Numbered from the stretch's first letter, positions 37,700 to 48,344 are shown. The stretch is DNA of 64,000 nt from Myxococcales bacterium (GCA_003151595.1 PLXW01000089.1:12506-76505), one strand, 5' to 3'. The notes: generated from the letters alone by a model not told the origin. Numbers and translations are program-made.

Positions 37700-40225
37700 A
37701 TGGCCATGCCTCGCACCGTCCGTTTGGTCTCCGTCGCCGCTTCGTTCGCCGTCTTTCCGCTGGTCGCCGTCGCGAGCTGCAGCTCGTCGTCGAACGGCAC
37801 GACGTCGCCGGCATCACCCGATGCATCGACTCCCGTTGATGCCGGGCCGCAGCCTCCGTTCGCGGCGGGGAGCCCGTGGCCGAAGTTTCGCGGCGACGCG
37901 CGGCAAGACGGTCGGAGCGCCGTGCATGCGACGACGACGGGGGGCGCGTTGTGGGCGTACCAGACGGGGAAGGGGATCTTCAGCTCGCCGGTCGTGGCCG
38001 CCGACGGAACGATCTACATCGGCTCCGCCGACCGGACGTTCTACGCGCTCCACGCCGACGGCACGCTCGCCTGGAACTTGCTCACGGGCGAGATCGTCGA
38101 CTCCGCCGCCGTGCTCGACGACAAGGGGAACGTCTACTTCGGGTCGGGCGACGGCAAGCTCCGCGCGCTGAATGCGAAGACCGGCGCGGTCGTGTGGACG
38201 ATGCCGGCCGACGCGCCGACCGTGAACGGCGCGTACATCAACTGGTTCGAGGGGAACGTCGCGCTCGGAATGGACGGCCAGCTCTACGCGCCCAACGACA
38301 ATTACTTCATCTACGCGGTCGATCGCGCGACGGGGACGCCGACGTGGAAGTTCAAGACGCCCGACCAGACGTGGTCGCTCCCCGCGGTCGATCCCGCCAG
38401 CGGCACCCTCTTCGTCGGCAACAACAACATGGTGCCGCTGCTCGGCCCCAACACGTTCAGCATCTTGTCCGACGGCGGACAGAACTGGAGCGCGAGCACG
38501 CTCGGTACCGTGGCCGCGAGCCCGATGTTGACCGACGACGGGATGGTCATCCTCGGCGCGTTCGACGGCTACGTGCACGCTTACGATCGCACGCTCGGAG
38601 AAGAGCAGTGGAGCCTCGCCACGCGCGATCACGTCTACTCGAGCGCCGCGCGCCTCCCCGATGGGACGATCGTCGTTCCGTCGGCCGACGGGAGCCTCTA
38701 CGCGATGGACGCGAAGACGGGCGCGCCGAAATGGCAGCTCGATACGTCGCAGCCGGTCCGATCGTCGCCGTCGGTCGATGCCGACGGGAACATCTACTTC
38801 GGCGGCGGTGACGGGCGGCTCTACGTCGTCGGGGCGGACGGGAAGCTGCGGTGGTCGATGCTGCTCATCGACGCCGATCGGAACGACCTGAACGCGTCGC
38901 CTGCGCTGACGAACGACTCGATCATCCTCGCTGGCGAGAGCGGGCAGGTCTTCAGCGTGCCGTACGAGTACTGCCTGCGCGACGCGGGGAAGGCCGACGC
39001 GCGTTGCACGACGACGGTGCCTGCGCGCGCGGACGGGGCGTCGCTGGTGTGGACGACGTCGTTCGGCAACGCGCTCGACGCGCCGCCTGCGTCGATCGAT
39101 CCAACGCGCCCGATCACGCTGTCGCTCGTCGTGCGCGACAAGGGGAACGCGGAGCTGGCGATCATGGATGCGTCGGCGGTGACCGTGACGCTCGATCCGC
39201 CGTCGGCGACGAACGTGGTCGTCTCGGGTGACGGGAAGTTCGTGACGATCGTTCCGCAGACCGCGCTCACGCCTGGCGCCGACGGGACGGTGTCGATCAC
39301 GGTGAGCGCGCCGTACCTCACGGGCATGACGCGCTCGGGCCTTCAGCTCTCGGGCGGAACGCGTGCCGGCACCGCGCAGCTGGTGGCCAAGCCGAAGGTG
39401 AACGCCGCGGGGACGACGACGATCGATCCGGCGTCGACGTGGGAGGTCACGCGCCTCGCCGTGCCGCTGCCGACGGTCATGCCGAGCTACAACCAGATCG
39501 GGTTCGACTCGCTCACGTACCTGGTCGGTCTCGCGGAGCTCGATGCGGCTTCGAATCACGCCGTGGCGTGGATGGTCGGCGGGGAGCTCGACGCGAAAGG
39601 GAACGCGGCGGTCGATCCGAACGCCAAGGCGATCTTCCCGCTCGACGTGACGATCGACGGCGCGACGCTGACGATGAACGCGCCTGGCGGGCTCGACGTG
39701 CAGATCATGGCCATCAACCTGCCGTTCACGACGTTCCGCATGGACCTGCAGCTCGACGCGAAGGGGCAGGGGACGACCGCGGCGGCTTCGCTCATCGGGA
39801 GCACGAAGTGCTCGGGCGTGCCGACGTACGGGACGTTCCTCGAAGGGCTCGGGCTCTGCAATCCGCAGACGGATCTGATCGCGTTCGTCGCCGGCGCGAA
39901 CGTCCTCTATCACGGCGCGCAGGCTTCACCTGCGGGCGTGGGGACGGTCGCTTTCTCGGCGGCGGCCGACGGCGTGACGGCGACGCTCACGGGGTCGTCG
40001 ATCGTGGCGGCCGATCACCTCGCGTCGATCTTGCTCGTCGATGCGACGACCGGCTCGTCGGTGACGCTCGGCTACGCGCTCGATACGGTGCGCACGCCCG
40101 CGGCCGACGGAACGCTGGCGTCGGTGAAGGTGCCGTTCAAGGGGGCGACGATTCCGGCGAGCGCGCGCGCGTATTTGATGATCGATACGGCGCCGGTGGC
40201 GAACGCGACGATCACGATCCCGTAG
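37700..40225 (+). CDS. PQQ-like beta-propeller lipoprotein
   Basis: 841 aa (an ATG two codons later is also possible). The signal peptide ends in the lipobox VASC. A Ser/Pro/Asp linker leads to WPKFRGDARQDGRSA, the opening of PQQ-dependent-dehydrogenase/BamB-like propellers, and seven or more repeats of type SSPVVAADGTIYIGSADRTFYALHADG. Repeats end near residue 430; Ig-like and unassigned beta domains follow (SLVVRDKGNAELAIMDASAV and more). No dehydrogenase catalytic residues are recognised, so it is probably structural or ligand-binding. It is convergent with the MFS gene with no gap. Confidence 0.88.
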   Translation: MAMPRTVRLVSVAASFAVFPLVAVASCSSSSNGTTSPASPDASTPVDAGPQPPFAAGSPWPKFRGDARQDGRSAVHATTTGGALWAYQTGKGIFSSPVVAADGTIYIGSADRTFYALHADGTLAWNLLTGEIVDSAAVLDDKGNVYFGSGDGKLRALNAKTGAVVWTMPADAPTVNGAYINWFEGNVALGMDGQLYAPNDNYFIYAVDRATGTPTWKFKTPDQTWSLPAVDPASGTLFVGNNNMVPLLGPNTFSILSDGGQNWSASTLGTVAASPMLTDDGMVILGAFDGYVHAYDRTLGEEQWSLATRDHVYSSAARLPDGTIVVPSADGSLYAMDAKTGAPKWQLDTSQPVRSSPSVDADGNIYFGGGDGRLYVVGADGKLRWSMLLIDADRNDLNASPALTNDSIILAGESGQVFSVPYEYCLRDAGKADARCTTTVPARADGASLVWTTSFGNALDAPPASIDPTRPITLSLVVRDKGNAELAIMDASAVTVTLDPPSATNVVVSGDGKFVTIVPQTALTPGADGTVSITVSAPYLTGMTRSGLQLSGGTRAGTAQLVAKPKVNAAGTTTIDPASTWEVTRLAVPLPTVMPSYNQIGFDSLTYLVGLAELDAASNHAVAWMVGGELDAKGNAAVDPNAKAIFPLDVTIDGATLTMNAPGGLDVQIMAINLPFTTFRMDLQLDAKGQGTTAAASLIGSTKCSGVPTYGTFLEGLGLCNPQTDLIAFVAGANVLYHGAQASPAGVGTVAFSAAADGVTATLTGSSIVAADHLASILLVDATTGSSVTLGYALDTVRTPAADGTLASVKVPFKGATIPASARAYLMIDTAPVANATITIP

Positions 40226-41488
40226 TCACGTCTCCGAGACCTCGATCGCCGGAGCCGTGTCCCGCGAGCGGGCGATCGTGGCGACGATGAGCGCGAGGAA
40301 CGCGGCGCACGCCCCTCCCACGAACGACGCGCCGGGGCTGATGCGCCGGTAAATCATGCCGATCGCGATGGGGCCGATCGTCCGCGCGAGCCCGCTGGCA
40401 GACTGCGCCACGCCGAGCACCATCCCTTGCCGTGACGGGCCCGCGCGTTCCGACGCCAGGGTCGACAACAGCGGGTTCATCAGGCTGAGGCCGATCCCGA
40501 AGAGCACCAGCCCCGCCAGCAACGTCCACGTCGTCTGCGCCGCGGCGATGCCCAGGAGGCCGGCGATGCTCGCGAGCGTCGAGGCGGTGACGAGATTCCA
40601 CGCGCCGAACCTCCGCGTCATCTTGCCGATGAGTAGCCCTTGCACCACCAGCCCGACCAACCCGAAGAGGACGAACAGCCGGCCGACGGCGGACGAGTCC
40701 CATCCGAACCGCGCATCCACGATCAGGGGGAGAGCCACTTGAAGCGTGGTCATCGAGAAGAACGTCAGGAACGAGAGCAACATGATCCGCGCGATGGGAG
40801 GGGCGCGCAGGATTTCGAGGCTCGATTTGAAATGCGACGGCCGTGCGCTCGCTTGCGGGCCTCGGTATGGCGTCGCGTCGGACGCGTCCGTGAACACTGC
40901 GGTCGTCTCCGGCGTCACCCGCGTCTCGGGCATGAGAAAGAACGCCGCGACGAGGTCGACCGCGGCCAGGGCGGCAGCCGCGAGCGGCGGAGCGGCGGGG
41001 CCCCACTTGCTGACGAAGCTTCCGATACCGGGACCCAGGATCATCCCGGCCATGATGGCCGCGCCGATCCGGCCCATCGCCTTCGCGCGATCGGCGCCCT
41101 GCGTGACGTCCGCCACCGCAGCCTGACAGGCCGAGATATTTCCCGCCGTCGCGCCCGCGAGGATGCGCGACACGAAGAGGATCGGTAAGAGGCGCGTGTC
41201 GGTCGCCACCGCGAAGAGCCCCATCGACATCGCGTTCCCGGCGAGCGACGTGAGAATCACGCGCCTTCGCCCGAACCGATCCGAGAGACGACCGAGGACG
41301 GGCGTGGCGATGAGCTGCGTAAACGAGAACGACGCGAAGAGAAAGCCCACGCTCTCCGCGGTGCCGCCCATCGACTTCACGTACAGCGGCAGCAGCGGGA
41401 TGATGATCCCGAAGCCCACCAGGTCGAGAAAGACCGTGAAGAAGACGATGACGACGACGCGAGTCGCGCGCTTGTCGTGTGGGCTCAC
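40226..41488 (-). CDS. MFS transporter, TetA-like (DHA1)
   Basis: 420 aa with 12 predicted membrane helices. Motif A is GRLSDRFGRRRVILTSL between helices 2 and 3, and ILAGATAGNISACQAAVADV matches the tetracycline-efflux-type signature; ILGPGIGSFVSKWG is motif C. A cytoplasmic loop near the middle (residues about 195-220) separates the two bundles. Substrate unknown. The gene abuts the convergent PQQ-propeller gene exactly and has no regulator next to it. Confidence 0.93.
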   Translation of the reverse strand: MSPHDKRATRVVVIVFFTVFLDLVGFGIIIPLLPLYVKSMGGTAESVGFLFASFSFTQLIATPVLGRLSDRFGRRRVILTSLAGNAMSMGLFAVATDTRLLPILFVSRILAGATAGNISACQAAVADVTQGADRAKAMGRIGAAIMAGMILGPGIGSFVSKWGPAAPPLAAAALAAVDLVAAFFLMPETRVTPETTAVFTDASDATPYRGPQASARPSHFKSSLEILRAPPIARIMLLSFLTFFSMTTLQVALPLIVDARFGWDSSAVGRLFVLFGLVGLVVQGLLIGKMTRRFGAWNLVTASTLASIAGLLGIAAAQTTWTLLAGLVLFGIGLSLMNPLLSTLASERAGPSRQGMVLGVAQSASGLARTIGPIAIGMIYRRISPGASFVGGACAAFLALIVATIARSRDTAPAIEVSET

Positions 41489-41528
41489 CGCGCACGACCC
41501 TAAGGTGCGCGCGGCGTCGCAGCAAGGA

Positions 41529-42644
41529 TCAGCGCGGGCGGACGGTCACTCCGGCCGCGTACGAGGCCTGCGCGAACGCCGGGACGTGTGCCCGATTGAA
41601 TGCGGCGCGAAGGCACGACGTGGCCTTCGCGTCGCTCGCCGCGGGGCCGGTGACTTCGACCGACTGCACCCCGCCGTTCGAGCCGAACGTCACGCGCGCA
41701 TGCGACGGCTGCGCGCCGCTCGCGAGGCACGCACGCGCGCCCTGGAGCGCCGAGGTGAGCGCGCTGGTGACTGCGCTGCTCGAGGGGCGATCGGGACGAT
41801 CGCCGCCGGACGGCGCGCTGGCAGGAGCCGCAGCGGGGGCAGGCGCGGGCACGCTCGCGGGAGCCGCCGCGACGGGGCCGGCGGCGTTTCGAAGCGCGGC
41901 GTCGAGCGCGCTCGTCGCCTTCGCGGGCTTCGAGGCGACGGCGGCGGGTGCCGCAGGAGCGGCCGGTGCAGCAGGCGCTGCGGCGGCGGGCGTGAAGTGC
42001 GAGAGCGCCGCGTGATGGACGCCGTGCCCGTGTCCGTGACGTGAAGGGGTCGCGCCGGCCGTCGACTCGGAAGGAGCCGAGGCGTTCGCCTGCATCGTGT
42101 CGTCGTCTTTCGCGGGTGCTGCGGCGGCGACCGGCGCGTTCGCGACTTCGGCGACGGGGGGCGGGGGAGGGATCGGGATCGCGTCCTCGACGTGCGGAGG
42201 CGCGGCGGGCGCTGCGGCGGCGACGGCGACGTGCGTCGCCCCCTTGGTCTGCATCTTCAACGCGAACCCGGTCGCGCCGACGACGAGCGCGATGGCGCCG
42301 ACGGTCGCCGCGATCAACGCGATGCTGTGCTTCGGTACGCCGCGCGGCGCTTCATCGAAGCTCGTCGGCATCAGCGACGGCGGCGCGAGGAGCACGGGAG
42401 CCGCGAGCGCCGACAGCGACGATGACGAGGGCATGGACGCATGCGTCCCACCCTTTGCGCGCGTGAGCGCGTCGTCGAGCCACGACGGGTGCTCCTTCAT
42501 CAAGGCCTCGAGATCGACCACGCCCGAGCTGTCGGGGCTGGGGATCCGTCGCGAGTCTCTCCGTGTGGAGACAGGCCCGGCCTGCGCGGCCAGCTTCGCG
42601 ACGTCACGCAGTGAGCTTCGATCCCTCGGCGTCTCAGGCTCCAT
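41529..42644 (-). CDS. Single-pass membrane protein with Ala/Pro-rich periplasmic linker and AgmX/TonB-C-like C-terminal domain
   Basis: 371 aa. A cytoplasmic N-terminus (about 105 residues) precedes one membrane helix (SIALIAATVGAIALVVGATGFAL). An Ala/Pro-rich stretch follows, with a His-rich HGHGHGVHH and a PAAP repeat. The last 90 residues end with ACLASGAQPSHARVTFG, SVEVTGPA and SCLRAAFNRAHVPAFAQ, the pattern of the AgmX/PglI C-terminal domain (TonB-C-like) of myxobacterial gliding and adventurous-motility proteins. It may work in envelope-spanning force or secretion complexes. A short cytoplasmic motif EHPSWLDDALTRAK suggests an intracellular partner. Confidence 0.78.
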   Translation of the reverse strand: MEPETPRDRSSLRDVAKLAAQAGPVSTRRDSRRIPSPDSSGVVDLEALMKEHPSWLDDALTRAKGGTHASMPSSSSLSALAAPVLLAPPSLMPTSFDEAPRGVPKHSIALIAATVGAIALVVGATGFALKMQTKGATHVAVAAAAPAAPPHVEDAIPIPPPPPVAEVANAPVAAAAPAKDDDTMQANASAPSESTAGATPSRHGHGHGVHHAALSHFTPAAAAPAAPAAPAAPAAVASKPAKATSALDAALRNAAGPVAAAPASVPAPAPAAAPASAPSGGDRPDRPSSSAVTSALTSALQGARACLASGAQPSHARVTFGSNGGVQSVEVTGPAASDAKATSCLRAAFNRAHVPAFAQASYAAGVTVRPR

Positions 42645-42831
42645 ACGAATCCTCCGTACGCCTTATCCCCCGCGCCGCCAGGCGGTGCTGCTCTTCACCA
42701 CGTCTCAGCTGCAAACGGCGGATTTTTGCTCCGCTGAAGTGGCGGATTTCGAGAGGCACGGAACGATTCCGGTGCAGCCGTTCTCGTTACGGTCGAGGCG
42801 GAGGGGGGGCCGAGGCGGAAGGGGCGATCGC

Positions 42832-45423
42832 TCAGATGCCGATCCGCTCGAGGGTGAGGATCGGGCGCGCCGCTTCCCGCGAGCGCGCGAGATCGATCGT
42901 CACGAAGGCCGCCCAGTCGTTCAGGTCTTCGGCGTCGGCGATCACTTGCTGCACGCGCCACACGCCGTCGTCCGTCGACACCACGCGCGTGTTCTCCGGA
43001 TTGCGCGCGTGAGCGTCGGTTCGAATCGCCGCGTGCTCCGCCCAGAACGGCGCCATGGCTTCGCCGAGCCGATCTGGTGTCCATGAAGGCTCTTGCCCGT
43101 CGATCATCGCCGCCGCCGCCGCGTAGTCGCGCTTTGCGATCGCGCGCATGAACGCGAAGAGCGCGTTGCGCACGAGGACCGTGAGCTCCTTGGCGTTCGC
43201 CGTGACGTCGGCTTCGCCCGGGACTTCGGTCGCTGCGACGTGCGCCGGCGCTTCGGTCGCGCCCGTCCGCATTCGCTCCCACTCGTCGAGCAAGCTGGAG
43301 TCGACCGCGCGCACGATGGCGCCGAAGAAGGTCACGATCTCGTCGACCTCGCGCGTCTTGTCGCTCGCCGGCACGCTCTGCACCAGCGTCTTGTAGACGT
43401 CCGACAGGTAGCGAAGCAGCAACCCCTCGCCGCGCTCGAGCCCGTACTCGCGCACGTAGTCGGGGAACGTCGCGAACGTCTCGTACATCTCGCGCGCGAT
43501 CGACTTGGGGCGGATGTTGTCGCCTTTACCAGCCTGCACCCACGGGTGCTTCAGCGCGAAGGCGTTGAACGTGTCGTACGCGAAGTCTTTGTTCGGCTTC
43601 GGGTAGTCGAGCTTCTCGAGCTCGGCGATGCGCTCGTCGTACTCGACGCCGGCGGCCTTCATCTCGGCCATCTTGAGCGTCTTGATCTTGTCGAGCTGCT
43701 TCATGAGCACGAGATCGGGGTTCTCCAGGATCGATTCCACGACCGAGAGGAGATCGAGCGCGAACTTCTGATCGGCGCTCTGCGAAGGCGTCCCCGACTC
43801 GGCCCGCTCGACGAGCGCGATCGTCTCCACCAGGTAGAGCGACAGCGCGTGGTTGAGCGAGAAGTCCTCTTGCAGATCCGCGTTCACCCGCACGCGCCGG
43901 CGCTCGTCGATCTCGATCACCCCCGCGTCGTGCAGCGACTTGAACATCTGCATCGCCGTGCGGCCGAGCGCGCGCTTTTGCGGCGTCCGTTCGTGGCTCG
44001 CCTTGATCAAGCGCGCCAGCGCCTTGCATCCGCCGTCGTCCTGGCGCGCGAGCACGTTGATGAGCATCCCGTGCGAGACCGAGAAGCGCGAGACGAGCGG
44101 CTCGGGCTGCCCGGTGACGAGGCGATCGAACGTCGCGCGATCCCAGTGCACGTAGCCTTTGTCCGGCGGCTTCTTCCGGACGAACTTCTTCTTCTTGTTC
44201 GGATCGCTCCCGGCTTTCTGTTCGAGCCGCAGGTTCTCGATCATGTGCTCCGGCGCTTGAGCGACCACGCTCCCCTGCGCGTCGAACCCTTTGCGCCCCG
44301 CGCGCCCGGCGATCTGCTGGAAGTCGCGCACGCTGAGGATGGCGGTCTTCTCGCCGTCGAACTTGCACAGCTTGGTGAAGAGCACAGTGCGAATGGGGAC
44401 GTTCACGCCCACGCCGAGCGTGTCGGTCCCGCAGATCACCTTCAGCATCCCGCGCTGCGCGAGCCGCTCCACGAGGCGCCGGTACTTCGGCAAGAGGCCG
44501 GCGTGGTGGATGCCGACGCCGTGCTTCACGAACTTCTGCACCTCTTTGCCGTACGGGCTGTCGAAGCGGACGCCGTGGAGCGCTTCGGTGATGGCGCGCT
44601 TCTCGTCCTTCGTCGAGTAGTCGGTGCTCATCAGGTTCTGCGCTTCTTCGGCGCACGCACGCTGCGTGAAGTTGACGACGTAGATCGGCGCCTTGCCTGC
44701 CTGGACGAGCTTGAGGATCGTCTCGTGGAGCGGGATCTCGGAGTACGAGAAGTCGAGCGGCACCGGGCGATCGCCGGAGCGGACCGTCGCGGTCTCCGCG
44801 CCGGTGAGCTTGGTGAGCGCGGTCTCGAAGGCTTCGGTCGGGCCGAGCGTCGCCGACATCAAGAGGAAGCGCGCTTGCGGGAGCGCGAGGAGCGGCACTT
44901 GCCAGGCCACGCCGCGATCGCGGTCGGCGTAGTAGTGAAACTCGTCGAGGATGGCGTAGCGCACGTCGGCGCGCGAGCCTTCGCGGAGCGCGATGTTGGC
45001 GAGGATCTCGGCGGTGCAGCAGATGATCGGCGCGTCGCGGTTCACCGTCGCGTCGCCCGTCATCATGCCGACGTTGTCGGGCCCGAAGTCGTTGCACAGC
45101 GCGAAGAACTTCTCGCTGACGAGCGCCTTGATCGGGCACGTGTAGTAGGAGCGCTCGCCCGTCGCCATCGCCAGGAAATGCATCGCCGTCGCCACGAGCG
45201 ATTTGCCCGAGCCCGTCGGCGTGTTGAGGATGACGTTCTTGCCCGAGACGATCTCGAGGATCGCTTCTTCCTGCGCCGGATACAGCGTGAGGCCGATCGC
45301 TTTGACGTAGTCGAGGAAGCGATCGAGCACGTCGCTCGCGCGCACGTCTTCGGCGCGCGGCGGCAGGAAGAACAGCTGTTCGGCGAGCGGCGCGGAAGGT
45401 CTCGTGGCGGTCGTCGTCGTCAC
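42832..45423 (-). CDS. Ski2-like superfamily II helicase with DUF3516 C-terminal region
   Basis: 863 aa from a GTG at 45423 that overlaps the stop of the GNAT gene as GTGA. Helicase motifs: LYPAQEEAI (Q motif), TPTGSGKS (Walker A), ILDEFHYY (motif II, DEFH rather than DEVH), MSATLG (III), [13 protein letters not shown], then [12 protein letters not shown] and [10 protein letters not shown] (VI). About 350 C-terminal residues match DUF3516, found in actinobacterial and myxobacterial helicases of the Mtr4/Ski2/Brr2 type; they include [19 protein letters not shown] and a helical tail. Likely an RNA helicase; DNA is possible. Confidence 0.93.
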   Translation of the reverse strand: MTTTTATRPSAPLAEQLFFLPPRAEDVRASDVLDRFLDYVKAIGLTLYPAQEEAILEIVSGKNVILNTPTGSGKSLVATAMHFLAMATGERSYYTCPIKALVSEKFFALCNDFGPDNVGMMTGDATVNRDAPIICCTAEILANIALREGSRADVRYAILDEFHYYADRDRGVAWQVPLLALPQARFLLMSATLGPTEAFETALTKLTGAETATVRSGDRPVPLDFSYSEIPLHETILKLVQAGKAPIYVVNFTQRACAEEAQNLMSTDYSTKDEKRAITEALHGVRFDSPYGKEVQKFVKHGVGIHHAGLLPKYRRLVERLAQRGMLKVICGTDTLGVGVNVPIRTVLFTKLCKFDGEKTAILSVRDFQQIAGRAGRKGFDAQGSVVAQAPEHMIENLRLEQKAGSDPNKKKKFVRKKPPDKGYVHWDRATFDRLVTGQPEPLVSRFSVSHGMLINVLARQDDGGCKALARLIKASHERTPQKRALGRTAMQMFKSLHDAGVIEIDERRRVRVNADLQEDFSLNHALSLYLVETIALVERAESGTPSQSADQKFALDLLSVVESILENPDLVLMKQLDKIKTLKMAEMKAAGVEYDERIAELEKLDYPKPNKDFAYDTFNAFALKHPWVQAGKGDNIRPKSIAREMYETFATFPDYVREYGLERGEGLLLRYLSDVYKTLVQSVPASDKTREVDEIVTFFGAIVRAVDSSLLDEWERMRTGATEAPAHVAATEVPGEADVTANAKELTVLVRNALFAFMRAIAKRDYAAAAAMIDGQEPSWTPDRLGEAMAPFWAEHAAIRTDAHARNPENTRVVSTDDGVWRVQQVIADAEDLNDWAAFVTIDLARSREAARPILTLERIGI

Positions 45424-45920
45424 GTCGGCGTCTCGCGCTCGCGCGTCATCTCGATCATCGTCTTGCGGAAGCCGAGCTTCGCGAACAGCGCCTGCGCGCT
45501 GGCGTTGCTCTCCATCGTGCTGAGGAGGATGCGCGGCGCCCCCTTCGCCTCGAGCGCGCGGCACATCTCGCGCACGAGCTTCTCGCCGACGCCGTGACCG
45601 CGCGCGCTCTCCGAGACGAACACGTCGTGGAGCGCGCCGTGCGCGTCGAGGAGCAGGTTCCAGTCGCGTGACTCGAGTCGGCCGTAAGCGTACCCGACCA
45701 CGGCGTTCGTCTTCGCATCGACGGCCGACAGAAGCACGCAGCGAGCGTCCGCGAGCTCGGAGGCGAAGAAGCGCGCGTACCTTTCTTCCACCGACGGCAC
45801 GAGCAGGAAGCGTTTCGGATCGGTCGCGTGATGAAGGCGCACGAGCGCGCCGGCGAGCTTCCCCACGGCGGGGAGGTCGTCGGGCGTCATCGGGCGAATC
45901 GAAATGGAGGGGTCGCTCAT
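45420..45920 (-). CDS. GNAT-family N-acetyltransferase
   Basis: 166 aa. Typical GNAT layout: [19 protein letters not shown] opens, VVGYAYGRL is strand 4, and [20 protein letters not shown] carries the acetyl-CoA pyrophosphate loop (R/Q-x-x-G-x-G/A). [17 protein letters not shown] is the common C-terminal signature. The last bases overlap the GTG start of the helicase gene (GTGA), so they are translated together. The substrate is unknown; the pairing with a helicase is worth noting. Confidence 0.92.
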   Translation of the reverse strand: MSDPSISIRPMTPDDLPAVGKLAGALVRLHHATDPKRFLLVPSVEERYARFFASELADARCVLLSAVDAKTNAVVGYAYGRLESRDWNLLLDAHGALHDVFVSESARGHGVGEKLVREMCRALEAKGAPRILLSTMESNASAQALFAKLGFRKTMIEMTRERETPT

Positions 45921-45992
45921 CGAAGGCGCGCGAGCATGGCACGAAGCGGCCGGTGCATCACGCGCGTCGCGCGTGCGAGGCGCGGCGATCGA

Positions 45993-46814
45993 TCAGTCGG
46001 TGCCCGCGTCAGGGATCCCCGGGCAGCTCGGCGCGAGGCAGACGCCACCGGCGAAGAAGCCGCCGATGACCCACGTCCCCTGCTGGCAGATCATCCCCGG
46101 CCCTTCGCTCGGGACGCCGCCGCAGTTGAAGCTGTAGTCGCACGTCGTCCCTTCTTGCGCTCCGGTGCACGCGCTTCCGAGAAGCGGGCGCGGCGTCGGG
46201 CAACCGGGGCCGCCGGTGCTCCAGGCCTGGCACGTCCACGAGCCGACACCGGTCGAGATGCCGCTGCTGTCGGAGCACGGCCCGCACCCGCACCGCCCTT
46301 CGGCGTAGTCGCAGATCGGATCGTCGGGCGCGCACGCGGCCCCTTGCGCTCGTCCGGTGAACGTCGTCGGGCACGACGGGCCGTGGGTGCCGCAGCCGGC
46401 GGGGGGCGCGGTCACGTACCAGGTGAACGGACCATTCGCGGTGCTCGACGCGCACTCCGCGAGTGTCGAGCATGCGCCTTCGCTGTCGACGCCGTACTCG
46501 CACGCAGTGATCGGCGTGCACGGCGTTCCGTTCGTGGGCACAGTCGCCGGACACGCTTGGCCGATGCCGCCGCTGCTCGATCCCGATCCCGAGCTGCCGC
46601 TCCCGGAGCTCGACCCGCTCCCCGATCCGCCCGAGCTCGATCCGCTTCCGGAGCCGGAGCCGCTGCTCCCTGAGCTCGAGCCGCTGCTCGAGCCTCCGGA
46701 GCTCGAACCGCCATCGGGCTGCGCCGAGATCTGAATGCCCGTCGAAGAACAAGCCGCGTTCGCGGCGCCGAGGGAGAGGAGCACGGCGAAGGAAGCGAGG
46801 ATGGGAACGCGCAT
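45993..46814 (-). CDS. Cys-rich lipoprotein with Ser/Gly linker
   Basis: 273 aa from the ATG at 46814. The signal peptide (RVPILASFAVLLSLGAANAAC) gives the lipobox ANAAC. Residues about 30-90 are nearly only Ser and Gly, typical of a flexible surface linker. The rest has about 18 cysteines in small spaced modules (CPATVPTNGTPCTPITAC; CGTHGPSCPTTF; CGCGPC; CTGAQEGTTCDYSFNCGG), most likely disulphide knots, ending CLAPSCPGIPDAGTD. Function unknown; a surface or matrix protein is likely. It is divergent from the cytochrome gene. Confidence 0.82.
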   Translation of the reverse strand: MRVPILASFAVLLSLGAANAACSSTGIQISAQPDGGSSSGGSSSGSSSGSSGSGSGSGSSSGGSGSGSSSGSGSSGSGSSSGGIGQACPATVPTNGTPCTPITACEYGVDSEGACSTLAECASSTANGPFTWYVTAPPAGCGTHGPSCPTTFTGRAQGAACAPDDPICDYAEGRCGCGPCSDSSGISTGVGSWTCQAWSTGGPGCPTPRPLLGSACTGAQEGTTCDYSFNCGGVPSEGPGMICQQGTWVIGGFFAGGVCLAPSCPGIPDAGTD

Positions 46815-46953
46815 TGCACGAGGACTAGCAATGGCCGCACCAGACCGCGCAACGGGGATTCCCGCGGGAAAAGCGTCGAACGGCGCGGCACACTCTGGCA
46901 AGGCCGGGCGCGCATGTCGCGATGCTCGCGTCGCGTTAGGCTCGGTCGACGCG

Positions 46954-48267
46954 ATGCGGACCACGATCGTGCGAGCGGTGACGGCGGTGATCGCGCTCGC
47001 GATCGGGGGCGCGTGTGGTGGACGGAGCGAGTCGCCGGCGGCGCCGAGCCCGTCACCTACCGAAGGCGATCGCTACGTGAACGACAGCGCGTACCGGCGC
47101 GCCGAGCTGGAAGCGTCGCTGGTCAATCCGAGTAACGGGTACTCGCAGCTTCGTCTTTCGCACTACGCGGGTGGCGATGCGCGCTGGGACGCGCTCACGG
47201 AATGGAACCCGCGCGTCGAGCCGGTGGCGACGGGCGAGCTCGACGACGGGACGGCGGCGCGAACGTCGATGGGCGCGACGGCCAAGGCGCTGGAGACGAA
47301 CGCGTCTCCTGACGACGAAGCTGCGATGCGTGCGCTCGGTGAGGCCGCGTTCTTCGCCTACCCGACGCAGCTGGCGAGGTACGCGGCGGACGCCGTCGCG
47401 TCGCGGGCCGCGGCCGAGTCGGCGGGTCTGTGGATCGACGACGCGCGCGATCAGGTCGGCGGTCTCGTGCGCGCGGAGCTGGCCGATGGGAGCGTGGCGC
47501 TCGCCGTCACGTGTGCGTCGTGCCACGCGGATGCGGGCGGTGCGCTGCTCGTGATCGGCGTCGGGAGCTCTCACCTCGATCTCGGAAAGATGATCGCCGA
47601 CGCGAGCGGCGCTCCCGCGGACGCTTCGGTGCGGGCATGGGGGCGCGGGCGCGTCGACGTGACGACGTCCGACGGGTCGGCCCCCGAGCGCATCCCTGAT
47701 CTGCGCCCATCGCGATGGCTCACCCACCTCCATCAAGAGGCGACGCTCGCGCAGCGCGATCGAACGACGCTCGCGATCCGGATCGAGACGTTGATCATCA
47801 CGTCGCACGGGCAGGGGATCCGGCCGCCGCGGCTGATCGCGTGGGCGCTCGCGACGTATCTGTGGTCGCTCGCCGATTCGCTCCCGTCATCCGATCCCGC
47901 GAGCGGCGCTCCTGCGCGCGGCGCGACGCTCTTCGGCGCGCAGTGCGCGTCGTGTCACGCGCAACCGGGGCTCACCGGGCCGCCCGTCGCGCTCGGCGTC
48001 GTCGGCACCGATCCCGCGACCGGTCTCTCGTCCGATCGGGGCACGGGCATGTATCGCGTCCCTTCGCTTCACGGCGTCGGGTCGCGTGGGCTTCTTCTTC
48101 ACGATGCGTCGCTGCCGAGTCTCGATGCGATGTTCGATCCGACGCGCACGACCGCGACGTTCGCGGGGGGGACGCGCGGACAGGGTGCGGTGCCGGGGCA
48201 CGTCTATGGGCTGTCGCTGAGCGACTCGGATCGGGCGGATCTCGTCGCGTACCTGAAGACGCTGTGA
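46954..48267 (+). CDS. Di-haem c-type cytochrome lipoprotein
   Basis: 437 aa from the ATG at 46954. The signal peptide ends in the lipobox GGAC. Two haem c motifs CASCH lie about 140 residues apart, each in a domain resembling cytochrome c class I: CASCHADAGGALLVIG and CASCHAQPGLTGPP, followed by a distal RVPSLHGVGSRGLLLHDASL. The second half resembles the di-haem oxidoreductase/peroxidase-like proteins. It is extracytoplasmic. DUF1800 and DUF1501 genes follow on the same strand, suggesting a shared export or cell-surface pathway, though no operon overlap is seen here. Confidence 0.88.
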   Translation: MRTTIVRAVTAVIALAIGGACGGRSESPAAPSPSPTEGDRYVNDSAYRRAELEASLVNPSNGYSQLRLSHYAGGDARWDALTEWNPRVEPVATGELDDGTAARTSMGATAKALETNASPDDEAAMRALGEAAFFAYPTQLARYAADAVASRAAAESAGLWIDDARDQVGGLVRAELADGSVALAVTCASCHADAGGALLVIGVGSSHLDLGKMIADASGAPADASVRAWGRGRVDVTTSDGSAPERIPDLRPSRWLTHLHQEATLAQRDRTTLAIRIETLIITSHGQGIRPPRLIAWALATYLWSLADSLPSSDPASGAPARGATLFGAQCASCHAQPGLTGPPVALGVVGTDPATGLSSDRGTGMYRVPSLHGVGSRGLLLHDASLPSLDAMFDPTRTTATFAGGTRGQGAVPGHVYGLSLSDSDRADLVAYLKTL

Positions 48268-48344
48268 GCCGGCGCCGCCAGCACGCCCCCTGGACGCGCC
48301 CAGGTCCACTTCCACGCGCGCTCCGCTCGGTTCATGCTTCGTCG

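Noticed and set aside
42645..42831. Gene-free gap with a GCGGA/TCCGC hairpin and a repeated GGCGGATTT
   Set aside because: The stem is only five base pairs and the repeat nine bases, too weak to call a terminator or element; it is recorded only as a gap.
43093..45597. Long plus-strand open frame (over 800 codons) opposite the helicase gene
   Set aside because: High G+C content keeps the antisense frame open; composition is Arg/His/Val-rich with no domain, and the minus strand has all helicase motifs.
46357..46734. Acidic/Pro-Leu-rich frame opposite the Ser/Gly linker of a lipoprotein
   Set aside because: It arises from the antisense of the Ser/Gly repeats; no start context or homology.
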